Assembly: GCA_023457325.1 (NCBI GenBank)
Contig: JAEWLX010000003.1
Coordinates: 1-5,968 of the forward strand
Direction of reading: 5' to 3'
DNA: 5,968 bases
Source of the DNA: Bacillota bacterium
GTDB taxonomy: Bacteria > Bacillota_I > Bacilli_A > RFN20 > CAG-826
The notes under the pieces were generated by a model. That model was not told where the DNA came from. It did not search any database and was given only the letters and a program-made list of their open reading frames with translations. The position numbers and the translations under genes are program-made. Shown here piece by piece: positions 3,341-5,968 of the stretch (positions within the stretch are counted from its first letter, which is position 1; every line of letters begins with the position of its first letter).

Positions 3341-5950
3341 ATGAAAAAAATAACAGGTAACGAAATTCGAAACATGTGGCTCTCCTTCTTTACTGAGCGC
3401 GGGCACAAGATGGAAAAAGGTGCATCGCTTATTCCTTATAAGGATCCGACTCTGCTTTGGATTAATTCTGGTGTCGCCGGATTAAAGAAATATTTTGATG
3501 GTAGCGAAATCCCACCATCAAGACGAATCACCAATGTGCAAAAATCAATCCGGACTAACGATATTGAAAATGTTGGATATACAGCCCGCCATCATACTTT
3601 TTTTGAAATGCTTGGTAACTTCTCAATCGGCGACTATTTCCGTGATGAAATGCTTCCCTGGGCTTATGAAATCTTAACATCAGAAAAGTATTTTGATATG
3701 CCTAAAGACAAACTATATTTCACCTACTTACCAAGTGATTTAGCAACGCGAGCCTTATGGCTTAAGTGCGGTGTTAGCGAAGATCATCTTATCCCTTTAG
3801 AAGACAACTTTTGGCAAATTGGCGAAGGACCGTGTGGACCAAATACGGAAGTCTTTTTTGATCGCGGGGAAAAATATGACCCTGAAAAAAGAGGTGTCGA
3901 ACTATTAGAACAAAATATCGAAAATGATCGCTATATCGAAATATGGGGCATTGTTTTCTCTCAATTTAATGCTGTCGATGGTGTTAAACGTGAAGACTAC
4001 AAGGAACTTCCGAGTAAAAATATTGATACTGGGGCGGGTTTAGAGCGAATCGCCTGTGTCTTACAAGAAACACCTACCAATTTTGAAACAGACTTATTTT
4101 ATCCGTTAATCTTAGCGACAAAAGATATTGCAAGCGAGACATATAAGGAAGAATATTTTACCGCCTACCGTGTTATTGCTGATCATATTCGCACCGTTGT
4201 TTTTGCTTTAGCAGATGGCGAACCATTTTCAAATGAAGGTCGAGGATATGTTCTTCGTCGCGTCTTAAGACGTGCGATGAGATTTGGCCGAAAAATTGGT
4301 ATCGAAAAACCCTTTTTATACACCCTTGTCCCAACCGTCGTTAAGATGATGAAAGATTTTTATCCATACTTAGTAGCTAAACAAGATTATGTTTCGAAAA
4401 GCGTAAAGGCGGAAGAAGAAAAATTTCTGAAGACGCTTAAGACTGGAGAAGCCATTCTTCGTGACATGTTAGTCGGCAAAACACTTTTAAGTGGTGAAGA
4501 TGCCTTCCGCTTATATGATACTTATGGATTTCCAATTGAACTGACAATCGAAATGGCTCAGGAAAGCCATGTCAAGGTTGATTTAGAAGGTTTTCAACTT
4601 GAGATGAATAAGCAAAAAGAAAGAGCAAGACAAGCGCGAAGTGATGCTTCAAGCATGAATCAGCAACATCAAGATCTTTTAAAATTTGTCAAAGAAAGCA
4701 CGTTTGTTTATGACGAGAATGATTTTGAAAGTGAAGTTATTGCTTTATTTGTCGACGGTGTTTCTGTCGAAGAGATTAATGGTGAAGGAGAAGTCGTTTT
4801 CGCTAAAACAAATTTCTACGCGGAAAGCGGTGGTCAAATTGGCGATCAAGGCCGTATTTATCATGAGAACTTTGAAGCTCGAGTAATAAATACTAGAAAA
4901 GCTCCTAATAAACAGCATTTACATCAAATCATCGTTTCTTATGGCACGATTAGAGTCGGTGACAAACTCATGTTAGAAATCGACCACACACGGCGTCATC
5001 TTACGATGCGCAATCACTCCGCCACCCATCTGCTGCACAGTGCGTTAGTCGAAGTGCTTGGTGATCACGTTAGTCAACAAGGTTCATATGTTTGTGATGA
5101 ATACTTGCGTTTTGACTTCTCGCATTATGAAAAAGTAAGCGACGAACAACTGCGCCTAATCGAAAAGCGCGTCAATGAGCTTATTGCATCCTCCCTTAAA
5201 GCGTCTGTCCGCGTGATGCCTATTAAAGATGCTGAAAAAACAGGCGCCAAAGCATTCTTCAGTGAAAAGTATGGTGAAGAAGTAAGAGTTGTGGCTTTTG
5301 GCGAAGTCTCTTCTGAGTTTTGTGGAGGAACACATGTCGATAATAGTGAAGAAATCGGCTTGTTTGTCATCGAGTTTGAAGAGTCAATCGCCGCTGGTAT
5401 TAGAAGAATTACAGCACGCACCTCGATTGGCGCTTATGAATTATTAAAAAAACGCGAAACTATTTTACATAAGATCGAGTCATTAGTTGGTGCTAATTCA
5501 ATTCACGAAGTTAATGATCGCATTAAAACGATGATGCTAGAAGAAAAAGAGTTAGCAGAACAAAATGCTCGGTTGCTTGATAAACTTACAGCTATTACCG
5601 CAGAGTCATTACGTGATACTTTTGTCCTGTTTAGCGGCTATAAAGTTATCATGAAACATCTTCCTAACGAAAAGCGTGAGGTGTTAACCAAAGTCGGTGA
5701 CAATCTAAAAGTTCATTATGATGACTATGTCATCGTTTTATCTGGAGGACAAGAAGGTGACATTCCTCTTGTCGCCTTTGTCGGCGGCAATGCGCTTAAA
5801 GACGGTATAAAAGCTGGAAATATTGTCAAGCAATTAGCCAGAGAACTAGAAGGCTCCGGCGGTGGACGACCAGAGATGGCGCAAGGCCAAGGTCGGTCAC
5901 TCGCTAACTTACAAAAAGCCTTTGATGATGTTAAAGAAAGCCTAAAATGA
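3341..5950 (+). CDS. alaS: Alanine--tRNA ligase
   Basis: An 869-residue, full-length AlaRS that charges tRNA-Ala in the cytoplasm (family norm about 870-880). The N-terminal class II catalytic core has motif 2 TARHHTFFEMLGNFSIGDYF (81-100) with R83, an active-site GPCGPNTE, and motif 3 DTGAGLERI (229-237) with R236. The tRNA-recognition region includes DHIRTVVFALADGEPFSNEG and GRGYVLRRVLRRAMRFGRK. The editing domain, which removes misacylated Ser or Gly, keeps all four zinc ligands: H559 and H563 in HSATHLLH, and C661 and H665 in CGGTH. The C-terminal DHHA1/C-Ala domain ends with GSGGGRPEMAQGQG (838-851). AGAGGA (3328-3333) is 7 nt before the ATG, and the T-box ends just upstream, fixing the start. 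The TGA stop overlaps the next gene's ATG (ATGA). Transcription is predicted to rise when alanine-charged tRNA is low. Confidence 0.98.
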   Translation: MKKITGNEIRNMWLSFFTERGHKMEKGASLIPYKDPTLLWINSGVAGLKKYFDGSEIPPSRRITNVQKSIRTNDIENVGYTARHHTFFEMLGNFSIGDYFRDEMLPWAYEILTSEKYFDMPKDKLYFTYLPSDLATRALWLKCGVSEDHLIPLEDNFWQIGEGPCGPNTEVFFDRGEKYDPEKRGVELLEQNIENDRYIEIWGIVFSQFNAVDGVKREDYKELPSKNIDTGAGLERIACVLQETPTNFETDLFYPLILATKDIASETYKEEYFTAYRVIADHIRTVVFALADGEPFSNEGRGYVLRRVLRRAMRFGRKIGIEKPFLYTLVPTVVKMMKDFYPYLVAKQDYVSKSVKAEEEKFLKTLKTGEAILRDMLVGKTLLSGEDAFRLYDTYGFPIELTIEMAQESHVKVDLEGFQLEMNKQKERARQARSDASSMNQQHQDLLKFVKESTFVYDENDFESEVIALFVDGVSVEEINGEGEVVFAKTNFYAESGGQIGDQGRIYHENFEARVINTRKAPNKQHLHQIIVSYGTIRVGDKLMLEIDHTRRHLTMRNHSATHLLHSALVEVLGDHVSQQGSYVCDEYLRFDFSHYEKVSDEQLRLIEKRVNELIASSLKASVRVMPIKDAEKTGAKAFFSEKYGEEVRVVAFGEVSSEFCGGTHVDNSEEIGLFVIEFEESIAAGIRRITARTSIGAYELLKKRETILHKIESLVGANSIHEVNDRIKTMMLEEKELAEQNARLLDKLTAITAESLRDTFVLFSGYKVIMKHLPNEKREVLTKVGDNLKVHYDDYVIVLSGGQEGDIPLVAFVGGNALKDGIKAGNIVKQLARELEGSGGGRPEMAQGQGRSLANLQKAFDDVKESLK

Positions 5951-5968
5951 AAAAAATCATCGCCTTAG
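5947..5968 (+). CDS. Start of the next gene, probably RuvX/YqgF (partial)
   Basis: ATG at 5947 overlaps the alaS stop in an ATGA junction and reads MKKIIAL before the window ends. RuvX (YqgF, RNase H-fold Holliday-junction/rRNA-processing nuclease) usually starts M-(K)-x-I-(I/L)-(G/A)-L-D and commonly follows alaS in Bacillota, sometimes with ireB between. Seven residues cannot prove identity, so the call relies on context. The overlap implies translational coupling and cotranscription from the alaS T-box promoter. Confidence 0.5.

Noticed and set aside
5125..5421. Open frame of 98 codons on the - strand.
   Set aside because: Antisense to the conserved editing domain of alaS, without a start signal or recognisable motif.

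Overview
The window looks like a chromosomal segment of a low- to mid-GC member of the Bacillota or a close relative (Erysipelotrichia- or Acholeplasma-like; inference). The evidence is strong AGGAG-type ribosome binding sites, a T-box leader in front of alaS, the MnmA/AlaS/RuvX neighbourhood, and an AlaRS of the 'WINSGVA...KKYFDG' type common in Clostridia and Mollicutes. TGA is used as a stop codon (end of the permease gene and of alaS), so this is not a mycoplasma with the altered code.

Layout. Bases 1-96 are the last codons of mnmA (tRNA 2-thiouridylase), on the + strand. A three-gene ABC transporter operon runs toward it on the - strand: substrate-binding lipoprotein (1862-2830), permease (892-1851) and ATPase (99-905). 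This is the TrpX/TrpY/TrpZ-type family (COG2984/COG4120/COG1101), linked to aromatic amino acids. The ATPase gene ends 2 bp from the mnmA stop. Bases 2831-3340 hold no ordinary gene but are densely regulatory, with two divergent leaders. On the right, alaS (3341-5950, + strand) follows a compact alanine T-box, and its stop codon overlaps the ATG of the next gene, probably ruvX.

The main discovery is the - strand leader of the transporter operon (about 3069 to 2831). It encodes a 30-residue peptide (3041-2949) with seven tyrosine codons, six of them consecutive. It is followed by a chain of mutually exclusive RNA helices ending in a terminator hairpin (2855-2879) just before the ribosome binding site of the first transporter gene. 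This has the anatomy of ribosome-mediated attenuation, as in trp/his/phe leaders, but with tyrosine as the sensed amino acid. It suggests that the transporter imports tyrosine.

The + strand leader of alaS is a tRNA-Ala T-box with an extremely short Stem I (34 nt), a GCC specifier, a textbook antiterminator with a UGGU bulge, and a competing terminator. Two principles of amino-acid sensing, translating ribosome and uncharged tRNA, therefore sit back to back with predicted start sites about 100 bp apart. Structures and promoters were found by eye. No folding program or database search was run.
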